Below, piece by piece: positions 23,526 to 34,236 of a stretch of DNA of 64,000 nt. The first letter of the stretch is position 1, and each line of letters begins with the position of its first letter. The notes under the pieces were generated by a model. It was not told the origin of the DNA and did no database searches. It saw nothing but the letters and a program-made list of their open reading frames with translations. The translations under genes and the position numbers were made by a program. Location: contig OY856186.1 of assembly GCA_963693315.1 (NCBI GenBank), forward strand, positions 97,134,943 through 97,198,942, written 5' to 3'. The DNA comes from Diogma glabrata (Eukaryota > Arthropoda > Insecta > Diptera > Cylindrotomidae).

Positions 23526-26011
23526 GAGCAATTTCACGAAGATTCAACAACGTTTTGACTTGACCCCTTTTAATTTTGATTATTTTTTGTTTATAGATAG
23601 TCTTTCATAAATAAACAATACAAGTTCTCTTAGAAATTTTTTTTCGACCAGGGTCTTCACAGGGTGCCCCTCAATTTTTTGTTATTTTGTGATGTGAGTG
23701 CATTTTGACGAGCGATTGTAGAAAAACTACTCAATTGATTTTCATAAATGATATGTCGTGGAATAGGTATTAGAACAAAGTTTTTAAAAATGTACACTGT
23801 TAATTTTTTTAAATAATTTTTAACGGTGTAACATAAGAAAAAAACGGTGTAATTGAAGAAAAGATTTCGTTACACCTTTTTTTTTAAACTAAATTGAAGC
23901 TTATTTTATATCTAACTACTTGTGAAAGTTTAGGAGATGAGTTATTTTTTGTTTTAAAGATAAAATTCGTTGTGCATATGACTGTCGGGAACCAGTTTTT
24001 TTTGTTCTGCAGGAAAATTATAAAAATGGCGTTATAAACTAAGAGATTTTTTTTATGTTAAATATCAAATATTTTATTATTAGATGAATTTTTTAAAATA
24101 TTATAAAAAATTATATATGTAGTACAATAAATAAAATAAATACAATTGTTAAAAATAATTTACTTATTTTACAAACAGAAGTTTCTTTTGAATAGGAAAA
24201 CACTTCTGCAATTATTTTCTTTGTATTAGATGGCATACAAAAATGAAATGTTTATTTATCACTTTTAGTAATCACTTGTCACTCTTATAAAAAATAATTT
24301 GACAGTCTCGACTGCAAACAAAAAAGCCGTATAAATAACTAAATCTATTTAGGCACTTTTACTGGAGAAGTATTATGTTCGTATTATGTTATTATGGAAT
24401 CATAAAGTAAAAGATTGTATTTTAACATTAAATTACAAATATTTTATTATTGAATAAACTTTTTAAAGTATCATACAAATTATATATGTAGGTTAAAGAA
24501 AATAAATATAGTTATTAAAAATTATTTACTTATTTTACATTCAAAAGTTCCTTCTGAGTTGGAAAACATTTTTGCAATTATTGTCTTAGTATTAAATGGT
24601 ACAAAAGAATGAAATTTTTGAGTTCCACTTATACTAATCGCATTTTTATATCGATTTTGTAATTTTTCTTTTGTTAGTAATATTCATTTTTATCGGCGTA
24701 TCCAAAGTTCATGGTAGATTCCCATTTTAAAGCCCATTCGAAAAGTTTTTTTGGCGTAACAATAATATCTCTGCTCCCCATACTATAACGGTGTGCAGCA
24801 CGCTTCAGTGTACCACCAATCCCATCGCAAGGTCCCTTTCCTTGGCTGGTAGCATGAAAATGGCATTCAGCATCAACCTTAAAGTCTTTTTTATGGTGGT
24901 TTATTTTTGTATTGAGAAGGCACCGACGGTGTTATAAATTATTTTCCTAATATTAGAATTTATATGCGTTCTGATGAATTCAATAAGTTTTGTAATGAAA
25001 AGATGGAATGTAGTACTGTTGTGATATCCGAAATGAGTATAAAACTTTGGTGCTGTATATATTCACTTGCGGCACTTTTAAAATAAATGACAAATGGATG
25101 AATAGTAGCTTGTGAATTATTATAATGATAAACTTGAAACGAATCCTGAATTGTGAAGGCGTAGTTTTCAGAAAAATTCCCTTGAACGAAGCACTCTCCT
25201 GGTTCTAATTTTTTTTCTTTCCTCAATGAATGTAGATTGCTGTTTTGCTATAAAGTTGTGTGGTATCAAAATTTGTAAACGGTAAACAAATTTTGTCATA
25301 AATTCTTCTACAGTTTCTATTAAAGTATCCAAATTGCATCGATCAGTGGTATTCCATTGTTGATATTTGACTTGAAGGATTCCTTTAACGTCAAAATCAT
25401 TTAGTAATCTTTCTTCCAGTTGTTGAAGTTTTTTTGAACATTCATTGCACTTCAAAGTATGACAATCTTCTCTTAATTCACCACATGAAACAAAGTCAAT
25501 TAATGTTTTATAATTCTGGAAAGCAGCATCAGTAATCCAAGACATCTTAAAGTGTTGAATCATTAGTTTCATATTTTGATGTATGGTAAACACGCACACA
25601 TTATGAACTCCTTGGGATAATTTTATCAGAGAAAAAAAAAAGGTGTAGCGCCATCTTCTCTTCAATTACACCGTTTTTTTCTTATGTTACACCATTAAAA
25701 ATTATTTCAAAAAATTAACAGTGTACATTTTTAAAAACGTGTTCAATTGTTCTAATACCTATTCAACGACATATCATTTATGAAAATCGATTCAGTAGTT
25801 TTTCTACAATCGCTCGTCAAAATGCACTCACATCATAAAATAACAAAAAATTGAGGGGCACCCTGTGAACACCCCTGGTCGAAAAAAAAATTCTAAGAGA
25901 ACTTGTATTTTTTATTTATGAAAGACTATCTATAAACAAACAAAAAATCAAAATTAAAAGGGGTCAAGTCAAAATTTCCCAAAAATTTGCTGAACTTGCG
26001 TGAAATTGCTC
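23526..26011. mobile_element. DNA transposon with ~370-bp TIRs and TAAT duplication
   Basis: The left arm (23526 to about 23890) and right arm (about 25632 to 26011) start GAGCAATTTCACG and stay recognisable through CTTGACCCCTTTT, GGGTGCCCCTCAATTTTTTG, ATTTTGACGAGCGATTGTAG and the AACGGTGTAA block. TAAT stands immediately outside each end (23522-23525 and 26012-26015). A 4-bp duplication with GAG-type ends would suit a Sola-like transposon (tentative). It carries a broken transposase on the minus strand. Confidence 0.75.
24660..25665 (-). pseudogene. Transposase-like protein of a widespread animal TE family, broken
   Basis: Three frame pieces on the minus strand read in order. First (25665-25215): a Cys-rich C-x2-C segment, then WNTTDRCNLDTLIETVEEF and HNFIAKQQSTF. 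Second (25226-24960): LEPGECFVQGNFSENYAFTI then QATIHPFVIYF and ILISD. Third (24905-24690): VDAECHFHATSQGKGPCDGI then GGTLKRAAHR and a T-P-K-K-L-F-E-W segment. I recognise DFSENY, QATIHP and GKGPCDGIGGTLKR as hallmarks of a protein found as many dispersed copies in insects and cnidarians. The acidic residues there look like a DDE/D nuclease core, but the superfamily name is uncertain. The N-terminus overlaps the right TIR, suggesting an internally deleted copy. Confidence 0.65.
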
Positions 26012-26178
26012 TAATATACATGGCAATGTAACGCACCATATTATTAAAAAAAATAAAAATATTTCTGGAACCACTTTAAATGTTCCATCTGCAAGCCAAC
26101 AATCATTAGTTACGAGCAAAACTGTCAAAATCGTATGAGCAAAAATAATTGTTCTAGTATGGTATGATTATCAATTCC

Positions 26179-26480
26179 TCAATCATATAATACCATATTA
26201 TATTTTTCAAATATTAAAATATGAATTTCTCTCGGATTGGCTAGAGAATTCCCATTTGTTTTACTTTTGGCGTACTGTAAGCGTGAAGTTAGTGAATTTT
26301 GTTTGGGTAGAGCCATCTGCACACCTTCCGAAGCTTGCACTATTCCAGTTGCAATTGTGAGATGAGTTGAAGCTCCAGGATTGGCTACTGCTTGCTTCAT
26401 TATCTAGCTTATGAGCTTCGCCCTCATAGTTTTTGGCGCTATGATTGTGATCAAGCGACTCCCGTACAATCTGATTTTCA
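26179..26480 (-). pseudogene. MULE-type transposase N-terminal fragment (FLYWCH-like)
   Basis: On the minus strand the order is ENQIVRESLDHNHSAKNYEG, then after one frame step KQAVANPG, EGVQMALPKQNSLTSRLQYA and EKYNMVLYD. This matches the region of Mutator-like proteins from the end of the FLYWCH/WRKY-type zinc finger (H-x-H) through the alpha-helical LP...L.R...R segment to the F.L.D start of the nuclease domain. The catalytic domain is missing because other elements inserted or sequence was lost. It supports the MULE label for the surrounding 4.9-kb element. Confidence 0.5.
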
Positions 26481-27308
26481 TTGGTATGTAGAATTGACTT
26501 TAAACGAAGACTGCGATATTTATTGCATCGTCAATGACTTACACCAACAGATGTATTCCTGTGGTGAACATATTCGTGAGTTTTTACTTAATGTTGAGTT
26601 GCCCTATAGCGTGAAGTTGTTGAAAACGTTTATCACTTACTCAAATACGACATCAAATGACAGATTGGTAGCTTAGTTAGAGCACTTCAAAAAATTTTAT
26701 TTTATATACGGACATTGTGTTTTTTTACAATAAAATTTTTTACGTGACATTTTTTGGGTGTGAATTTAGGATGTGATATTTTTTCGTTTGTGGTTTTTTG
26801 GATGTGATATTTTTTCGCGTGTGATTTTAGGATGTGATACTTTTTCGCGTGTGATTTTAGGATGTGATATTTTCGAAAGTTGATATTTTTGTGGAGTATG
26901 ACTTTTTCGCTGTGATATTTTCGACGTGATATTCTTTCGTGTGTGATTTTTTCGTGTGATATTTTATCATAGAACCCTTTTTTGAGTGACTTAAGAATAA
27001 TATTTTATATACACCTATCTCCCGTTTTACACGGTAGATACGTTTTGTTTGTTCAACGTTTACGAACCCTCAACCCTCGGCCTACGGCCTCGTGTGAGTC
27101 GTGCTTTTATCAATATACTTGCTTTCGAAATTTTTGACAGAAAATTATTTCGAATTTTATCACCGCCCTTGGGAAATTACAACTGATAACTTTTAAAATT
27201 ATTCAAGTTGTGTTTTGTATGGAATTCCATATAAAATTTTTGTGCTTTTTTCTCTTGTCCCCTTTTTGCAGTGCCATTGCGGTAAATACCGGAACAGAAA
27301 AATCGCTC

Positions 27309-27508
27309 NNNNNNNNNNNNNNNNNNNNNNNNNNNNNNNNNNNNNNNNNNNNNNNNNNNNNNNNNNNNNNNNNNNNNNNNNNNNNNNNNNNNNNNNNNNN
27401 NNNNNNNNNNNNNNNNNNNNNNNNNNNNNNNNNNNNNNNNNNNNNNNNNNNNNNNNNNNNNNNNNNNNNNNNNNNNNNNNNNNNNNNNNNNNNNNNNNNN
27501 NNNNNNNN
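27309..27508. other. Assembly gap (200 N)
   Basis: Exactly 200 unknown bases directly at the right tip of the outer transposon; probably a fixed-size scaffold gap. Confidence 1.
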
Positions 27509-28268
27509 GAAACTTATTTAAATGATTTAATCCTATAGTCTAATACTTTTTGCTTTTTTCTTGATGTTCAACAACATTTTATGTGCAGAAATATAAAAAA
27601 ATGTTATTGCTTATTTGTACAATAATATCTTAATAATAATTCTTCAATTAGTAATTAATTAATCTTACTTTTTGTATATCCGATTAAATCAAAAATTATT
27701 TTAATCATCTTTTTAATAGCATAAAATAAAAATTAGTTTAATTAAGTTATTATTTGTTTGCAATTGTTAGTTCAGTAATTGTTTTTAGTAATTGTTAGTT
27801 CAGAAAAACACTAATTTGTAACATTTTAATAATTTTGTTTGTTCAAACTTTAACAAGGATTATAATTGAATGTAATTTCTCCCTATTAATTTCTACAGTT
27901 ATGCATTTATTTTCAAGGTATTTTTTATACTTAAACATAACTGGATAGCTATATAAATTAATAGGTAGAAATTAAATTCAATTAGATATAAAAAATTAGG
28001 GTTTTTCTGAATTCACAATTATTTTATGATGGATATCTTAGTGCTCAACAAAAAGTTTATAACTTTGTGTGTTTATTTTTAATTATTAAATTAAATTACT
28101 TTATATTTATAAAATTAATGTTTAAGTATTATGATTTTTTAATTTATTTAAATTACATTATTTATTGAATTATTAAGAAATTAATTAATAATAATTACAT
28201 AATTTATGAATAAAACTATATGGCAATAATTTACAATAAAATTATTTCTGTTAAGTCGCTTTTTCATA
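27509..28268. other. No recognisable feature
   Basis: Very AT-rich, with a small local duplication of AATTGTTAGTTCAG at about 27764 and 27798. Confidence 0.5.
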
Positions 28269-29024
28269 TAGCGTTTTCGTTTCTCGATTTGAGTTTTGAC
28301 CTCAGAGCGGGCAAAACTCTCAGTTTCGCATTTTTTTTTGTAGTTTTGCATTTATTTTTTCAGCTTTACCTTTAAAATACTTGAGAATCGAACAGAAAAA
28401 AGTCACATTTTTTAGATCTGTCAAATTTTTTTAACAATATAAAGGAATTCGATTTTTTAATGTATATTATTATTTTTACACTATGTATTTAATTATTTTT
28501 ATTTAAGAAAATTACATCATTAAAAATATGTTTTTTCTTATTTTGTATACTATATATACTAGCGTTTGCGTTTCTACAAAAAAAATGTGACTTTTTTTTG
28601 CACTTTTTTTTAGGTCAAATTTTTCGGTTCGATTCTCGAAAAAATGTTGACCGGAAAAAATTTGCGTTTTCTTTTCTCGATTTGGATGCCAGTTTCAAAC
28701 TTTTTGAGGGCAATTATTTTGCATTTTTTGACTTTTTCTCAATAGACGGTGCAAGAATGTTGCCTTGTTTAATATATAAATATATTATAAAAAATAAGAA
28801 AAAACATATTTTTAATGATGTATTTTTCTTAAATAAAAATAATTAAATACATAGTGTAAAAATAATAATATACATTAAAAATAATAATATACATTGTTCG
28901 ATTCTCAAGTATTTTAAAGGTAAAACTGAAAAAATAAATGCAAAACTACAAAAAAATGCAAAACTGAAAGAGTTTTGCCCGCTCTGAGTTGAAAGGCAAC
29001 TTAAATCGAGAAACGAAAACGCTA
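28269..29024. mobile_element. Foldback MITE with ~250-bp arms
   Basis: Ends are TAGCGTTTTCGTTTCTCGAT and its inverse. The arms continue through CAGAGCGGGCAAAACTCT, GTAGTTTTGCATTTATTTTT and TTTAAAATACTTGAGAATCG, then AATGTATATTATTATTTTTA (present twice in the right arm), to TTAAAAATATGTTTTTTCTT. The centre (28560-28740) contains a second GCGTTTGCGTTTCT and TTCGATTCTCGA, an internal echo of the ends. No coding capacity. Confidence 0.8.
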
Positions 29025-29744
29025 TCAGTTTCAGTCGTTCGTTTCTTGATTCAGCCTTTTTTTGATTTTTTAGTTTATGAACAATTTGCAGAATAATTTT
29101 GTCGCCATCTGCTTTTTGACATATTGAAGCGTTTGACAGTGCGTGGTTAAATTTATTTTAATAAATTTAATATTATATAATTATTTTCATTATTTATCTG
29201 CCTAATAAAATTATTACTAACAAATCCACAAAACCGATTTTATATTTCTAGGTACATAGTAATATTTTTGTTGTCTTGGGATAACCATTTACGGCTGAAT
29301 GAAACACGGAATAAAATAAATACTCACAAAATATAAAGTTTTCTGTTTTATTTATATATTACGGATTTTTTTTAGAAGTTTTGCGCTCGGTGGATTTACC
29401 GTCTTTGAGTGTACTGGTGCAAAATATAGTGTTTGGTAAGATAAATAAACAGCTTGGCTCGGCAGTAGGGTCATCACACCCGTAGACCAAAAATAAAAAT
29501 TTGTTCGAAAATAAGTAAATGAGATCGTCATCATCAAACTCAGATAATTTGTCATTTGAACTTCTAATAAACTCTCTACTATATGCTTTCATCAGTCACA
29601 CTAGCTATTGTTGCGATAAGATCATCAGTATTTAAAAATTGTTTGAGTGTTGTCGACTCAACATTATTGATAGTAGCTTGGATCTTTGGATGTTTTGGAG
29701 AGTTGACTAAATTCTGATGTCAGGAGCGATATGATTTCTCTATT
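29025..29744. other. Unassigned, possible TE-protein debris
   Basis: The minus strand from about 29700 to 29352 has two consecutive open pieces (KQFLNTDDLIATIASVTDES and an acidic SEFDDDDLIYLF segment) that I cannot assign. They could be the tail of an old TE protein. Confidence 0.3.
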
Positions 29745-30081
29745 AAAGCAATGCCGTCAAATTTTCATATTCCTACTGTAGATGCCTTTAATGAGCACAT
29801 TAAAAGAACTTATTTGCTAATCCAATTGTGGCTTCAAAACAGCAGAATCAGTCCAACTGATTGCGGATGAATTAATACTGAACGAACTTTGCAAGCATCA
29901 AAATACCAATGGTATTATTCTAGCTGACGAACTATGCAGCTGCCGAAAAGTTGAACTGTTTTGCAACCCAACTTGTAGTGGATTGTCTGGCGAAAACTGC
30001 CATAATAGTGTTCCAATTTTAGATCACGAAGAGGAGGAGATTGATAGTGAGGGAAGTTCTCATGAGGGTTCATTGCTCTAA
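29745..30081 (+). pseudogene. C-terminal tail of a dispersed CXC-type protein
   Basis: Frame one reads KAMPSNFHIPTVDAFNEHIK followed by W-L-Q to a stop; after one frame step it reads LIADELILNELCKH, then LCSCRKVELFCNPTCSGL, SGENCHNS and an acidic DHEEEEIDSEGSSHEG end. The C-x-C-R-K...C...C...C pattern and the upstream PT-x-D-A-F-x-E-H-I segment match the C-terminus of an uncharacterised protein found in many copies in arthropod genomes, with a tesmin/CXC-like metal-binding tail. It is a fragment with one frameshift, and most of the protein is absent. Linkage to a particular TE is inference. Confidence 0.55.
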
Positions 30082-30647
30082 ATATTAATGAAAAAACATG
30101 TAAATTTGTTGTAAAATTAAAGAAAATTAATTCGCCGCCTGTAAATAACTTTTTGTAATGTAATCATAATATGGGGTAGTTTTTGAGGGTTGAGATATTA
30201 TGAAAAATCTTTAATGATATTTTAGACTATATAACAACTTTGTTTTCAACTCATGTGAACTTTATTTCGATCTATTAAGATTTAATTTTTAGTTTACTGT
30301 AGTTTATTTGAAGTGTTGGCAATAAAGGGTATTTTTTCAGTCCTAAAAACAATAAGCGCAAATTGTGATAGGGTAGATTTTGAAGTGGAGGGTAAGTTGA
30401 GCTTAATTCCAATTTTTCAGGCGCATCGATTCGATGCTGATTCAAGGAATTCATTTTTTTTCTATGATAGTAAATATTTAAACGATATTTATTTTAAACT
30501 ATTAAATTAACAACACGTTCAAAATTCGTATTCTATTTTTTCATGGTTGCTTTGTTTTAAAACTTTGTAAAATTACATAAAAATACCAAAGCAACTATAA
30601 TTTGAAGAGGGAAAAAATGTTGAAGATATAATCAAAACGTAGCGGTG
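30082..30647. other. No recognisable feature
   Basis: AT-rich; short open frames only. Confidence 0.5.
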
Positions 30648-30856
30648 TTTACCGCAATGGCGCTACAAAAGAGGGATAAGAGAAACAACCACAAAAAATG
30701 TATATGGATACAAAACACAATTTCCTTGGATACAAAACACAATTTGAATAATTTTAAAAGCTATCTATGAAATTTCTCATTTTACCACAAATAAACAATT
30801 TTAATTTGCTTATGATTTTATGAAGTATTATTGACTATATATTAAGCGTAATATCA
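30648..30856 (+). mobile_element. Internally deleted fragment of the outer (GAGCGATTTT) family
   Basis: GGTGTTTACCGCAATGGCGCT, then ACAAAACACAATTTGAATAA as at 21050, then a jump to AAATTTCTCATTTTACCACA and TATTGACTATATATTAAGCG, which in the outer element lie about 800 bases further in (21855-21930). One end plus an interior block, joined by a deletion. Confidence 0.7.
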
Positions 30857-30920
30857 AACCCCCGATATACGGGGGAATAATGGAGGTTTGGGTAATATAG
30901 AAAATATTATCCTTAACACT

Positions 30921-31385
30921 AAGTTTACACCATGGTAGTATAATAGAATAATAGCAAATAGCTGTTAAACTATTACGATGTAAACGGATAGAATAATAGC
31001 TTTTTACTTTGACAGATAGTTATTTGATATTTTGCTTTTGATAGATAGTATAATAAATAGTATATTCAAAAAAATTGTAACCGTCAAAACGTAAAATGCA
31101 AAACACAATTTCATGCGATTGTAAAAATACATCAAAATCACTCAAAATTTAGTTTTAATCTTAAATTAATATGTGTTTTATAATTTTTTGTTGAGATACT
31201 TTTCGATTGATAAAATTTTATATTCAAATTTGAAATACGGTAGCCGTATTCTATCTGTCAATATTATTCTGAGCGTTTATACCACGTGGTAGAATAATAC
31301 TATTTTGTGGTATAAACACCCAATGTATCGATAGTTTAATAGCAAAAAACTATTATTCTATTACACTATCGGTGGTATAAACTTA
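30921..31385. mobile_element. MITE with TAAGTTTACACC-type termini
   Basis: The left end TAAGTTTACACCATGGTAGT and right end (inverse TAAGTTTATACCACCGATAG) extend inwards as ATAATAGAATAATAGC blocks. A second, different MITE with almost the same outer 12 bases begins one base later, at 31386. Confidence 0.7.
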
Positions 31386-31580
31386 TACTAAGTTTACACC
31401 AGTATCTAATTTGCTACGTATCAAATTTGCTTGCCATTTTCACCATCGTACTTTTTAAATTTGGTACGGTGATGTAAACTCTTATTAATTAGGTATGACA
31501 TATTAATTTTTAGCGCGTCTTTTTCATTGTTAGTTTTTTGGTTAGAAAAAAGAAGTTCCATATATATTTTTTAATTAATT
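31386..31580 (+). mobile_element. Left end of the 497-bp MITE family (see 48784-49280)
   Basis: TACTAAGTTTACACCAGTAT, GCTACGTATCAAATTTGCT, the ACCATCGTACTTTTTAAATT block, ATTAGGTATGACATATTAAT and TTTTTAGCGCGTC match the inverse of the right half of the complete copy at 48784-49280. It stops at CATATATATTTTTTA, just upstream of a copia fragment. Confidence 0.8.
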
Positions 31581-31623
31581 TGTAATTTATTCTGAACCGG
31601 GAAGAAGTTGATTCTGAATCCGG

Positions 31624-31761
31624 AAAAAAATCATTATATGGCTTACGAGAAAGTCTACGAGATTGGTATGAATGTTTCAATGATTTAATGTCAAAATACG
31701 ATGTTCATAGATCAAAGTATGACTACTGTCTGTATATTGGATCCATTCTAGATTCCAAAAT
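31624..31761 (+). mobile_element. 138-bp fragment of copia reverse transcriptase
   Basis: It encodes KKSLYGLRESLRDWYECFND and continues to GSILDSK. It is the same as 41623-41760 except for two bases (AAGTATGAC against AAACATGAC). It has no LTR, polyA or terminal repeat of its own: an interior piece transplanted between a truncated MITE and unrelated sequence. Confidence 0.9.
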
Positions 31762-33738
31762 TGTTATGAAACTCAAAACTTGTTTTTCTTAAAGCGATGC
31801 GACACTGTTCCATTTAATTTCTTCTTTTTTTTAAAAAAAAAAGGAAAAGAAATTGTAAACGAAACAGGATTGAGACGACAATTTTTTTTTTGAGAGTGAA
31901 TGATGAGAGAAAAAGAAGGGAGGGGGAATGCAAAAATAAAATATATTTTGGGTTTTTTGAAACGAAAAGTGTGTTTTTAAGTTTCGGATTTTGCCAAAAA
32001 TGGTTTTGTGTTTTGGATTCAAGCATTTTTATTTAAAAATGAATTAAATTAAATTAAATAATTAAATTTTGCCAATTTTGCCATAAGTTGTTTTTTGTTA
32101 TATATGGTTTAAGTATTTACAAGAAGATAATGAAATAATTGTTAAGGAACAAACCAAAAGAACAACCTAATGTAAATTGTAAACTCGGAATTCATTAGTT
32201 GTAAATAAAAAAAACGATTCGAACGGTAAAAATTAAATTGTGGTGATACTGTTTTTATTTTATAACGGGTATAAGGACGTCGGTACCACGAGTTTGCTTT
32301 CTTTGGAAAGACAGAATGCCATAGCAAAAACGAAGGAATTCAATAAATGAACCACAGATGCAACAGAAGTAAGCATTAATTTTACTATCAGTGTATAACT
32401 TTTAAATGACCTTGGAAAAAATTTTAGAAAGAAAGTTTATGGCGGACGTGACAAGCGAATTCGATTAATATTTTGTGTGTGCATTATTGGTTGGCTTATC
32501 CAAAGTGATTATTTTTCCTTAGATGATATTTTAGTAATGTTCAAGTTATAGTTAAACCATTTACCGGACTAATAATGGAAGTTGTGAAGATCGGTAAGTA
32601 GGTTAAGATACTTATAATCATTGCTGATTTTTGTCTTCATACCTTAACCTACAAAGTTTTGGCACGACTTCGTCACATACCTATGACCCATATATCGTCA
32701 AAATTACTTTTCAAATCTCTCATTTACTAATTTTTCAATTACTTATTTGTTAAACCGTTCCATTTATTTTTGCAATAGTTTAATTAAAATAATCGTAGAA
32801 TAACCTGCACATGCAATCCGGTCTATTATAGAACGAAGTTCGTCCCAGTACGAAAAATACATAGGTTTCATTGAACTTTTTTTATTGCAACACGTTCGCA
32901 TTCATTCAACTAGTTTCCATGCATAAGGAAAGGGGATCAGTTTTTTTTATGGAGAACCTTCGATCGATGAACGTAAATATTTTCTTTCTATATCCAGACA
33001 ATAGTTTCAATAATTTTTCTTAAACCTAGCTATATTTCACACTACTACAATAATACCCACAAGTGAACAGAACATGCTAGGCTGTGTGGCTTTTCAAATC
33101 ATTTTTAAATGTGGTGGTAGTTTGTTGAGTGGTTTTATTCGAAATCTAAATAAAGTTTAAAGAAGTTTGACAAGTTCTTCCGTTAAATAAAGTATCAGTA
33201 AAAACAGTTGTGTACCTTGGGATATCATTTTCATTTTCCCAAACGAGTATTTTTGTAAAAGACAATTTCATTTTTAATATTTTTATGTGTTAAAATCTAT
33301 TATCCGATTGTAATTGTTTGTTTTTTTTTGTATTGAATTGGTAGAAATATTTAAAAAAAAAATTTTTGTAAATTTTAGTAAATTTTTGATATTTGCATAA
33401 CTCTGATGTCATAGGTAATAATATATTTTGAAAATTATAAAACAATGTTGTGATGTATTCGACTACCCATTATCAATTCTACAATCAATTTCCGGATCCA
33501 CATGAATGAGTCTAATTTACTTCAGCTATTAGTCGTTATCATACAACTTACTTTAAGTGATGAACCCTTCAATGAATATTTCAGTAATGCCCAACTATCA
33601 GCTTAGATCTTTATACTCTTGTTTAAACCTGTACCTGCATAGGTTGTCATATTAACCTCATTTTCAAGGCAAATTATTTTACATTCAACTAAAATAACTA
33701 AAGACTATTTAATGTATTAGAAAGGGGGTTAGACATTT
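31762..33738. other. No recognisable gene
   Basis: It contains purine-rich runs (31830-31930) and AT-rich filler. AGAAAGGGGG at 33719-33728, just before the LTR, could be a polypurine tract. Confidence 0.4.
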
Positions 33739-34215
33739 TGTGATTACAAAATCAGATTAATTTATGGAAAACAAAAGGAAAGCATCCTCCTATGAAACAA
33801 GAAGATATATCATTTGTAACGTTTACTTAAAAAGATCTAGCATAAAAGTAGAACTCGTAGCCTGCATAATGGCTTTTAATGAAGAGCAGTCCGGAAGCAG
33901 CATCGTTCCACGGATCCGAGAGACGGGGGTGGAAGTAAATTCCGGGAAGTAATATGGAGGGGGATGAGGTGGTGGGTTACTGGTCGGGCTTAGGGAAGGA
34001 GAGAATGGTTGTCAGAGACCAAATTCGGATATTCACTTTTTTTTCTGGTTCTTTATTTTTTTATCATTCATGCGTGCTTCAGTAATTGGCAATGGGCTGG
34101 GGAAACTACTGCGAACTCACAAACTGAGCTGTAGCAGGGAAAATCAAGGCGCGCTTTTCCCCTGTGAGTGATTCCCTTCGGATATTCAATTCACAAAACC
34201 AAGAGGTCCATTACA
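33739..34215 (+). mobile_element. Putative LTR of a tRNA-Lys-primed retrotransposon
   Basis: It begins TGTGATTACA and ends CCATTACA, i.e. TG...CA, 477 bp, and is followed three bases later by a primer-binding site. It is GC-richer than its surroundings. No second LTR is visible in the window, so the boundaries rest on the TG...CA rule and the primer site only. Confidence 0.5.
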
Positions 34216-34218
34216 ATT

Positions 34219-34236
34219 TGGCGCCCAACGTGGGGC
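34219..34236 (+). promoter_or_regulatory. Primer-binding site for tRNA-Lys
   Basis: TGGCGCCCAACGTGGGGC is the 18-base complement of the 3' end (with CCA) of insect tRNA-Lys(CUU) and is used by several Ty3/gypsy-type elements. It is a strong signal that an LTR element's leader starts here. Confidence 0.85.

Larger units (their letters stand above)
22040..26977. mobile_element. MULE-like element with minisatellite-like long TIRs
   Basis: The termini are GGGTGTCCTAATAAAATATC (left) and the inverse of GGGTTCTATGATAAAATATC (right). Each runs about 240 bp inward as a degenerate array of TATCACA/ATCACAC words separated by CGAAAA spacers. A run of six T flanks both ends (22034-22039 and 26978-26983), and the relative at 54185-54200 shows the uninterrupted site with one A6 run, proving insertion. 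The interior contains a MULE-type transposase fragment (26179-26480) and two later insertions. Long TIRs fit Mutator-like elements; the readable 6-bp duplication is shorter than the 9 bp typical of that group. Confidence 0.7.
20986..27308. mobile_element. Outer element of a nested transposon, ~200-bp TIRs
   Basis: Left arm 20986-21176 and right arm 27076-27308 are inverted copies starting GAGCGATTTTTCTGTTC and including TTTACCGCAATG, TTCCCAAGGGCGGTGAT and GCAAGTATATTGATAAAAGC. The right arm ends exactly at the N gap, so any target duplication is unreadable. Partial relatives are at 30648-30856 and 54150-55084. The interior was interrupted by a MULE-like element (22040-26977); the relative at 54150-55084 lacks that insertion. 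No transposase belonging to this outer element is seen. Confidence 0.75.

Noticed and set aside
26392..26676. 94-codon plus-strand frame beside the MULE fragment
   Set aside because: The minus strand of the same stretch carries the recognisable H-x-H/transposase segment; the plus frame matches nothing known.
27210..27538. Open frames across the N gap
   Set aside because: They are open only because N codons cannot be read as stops.
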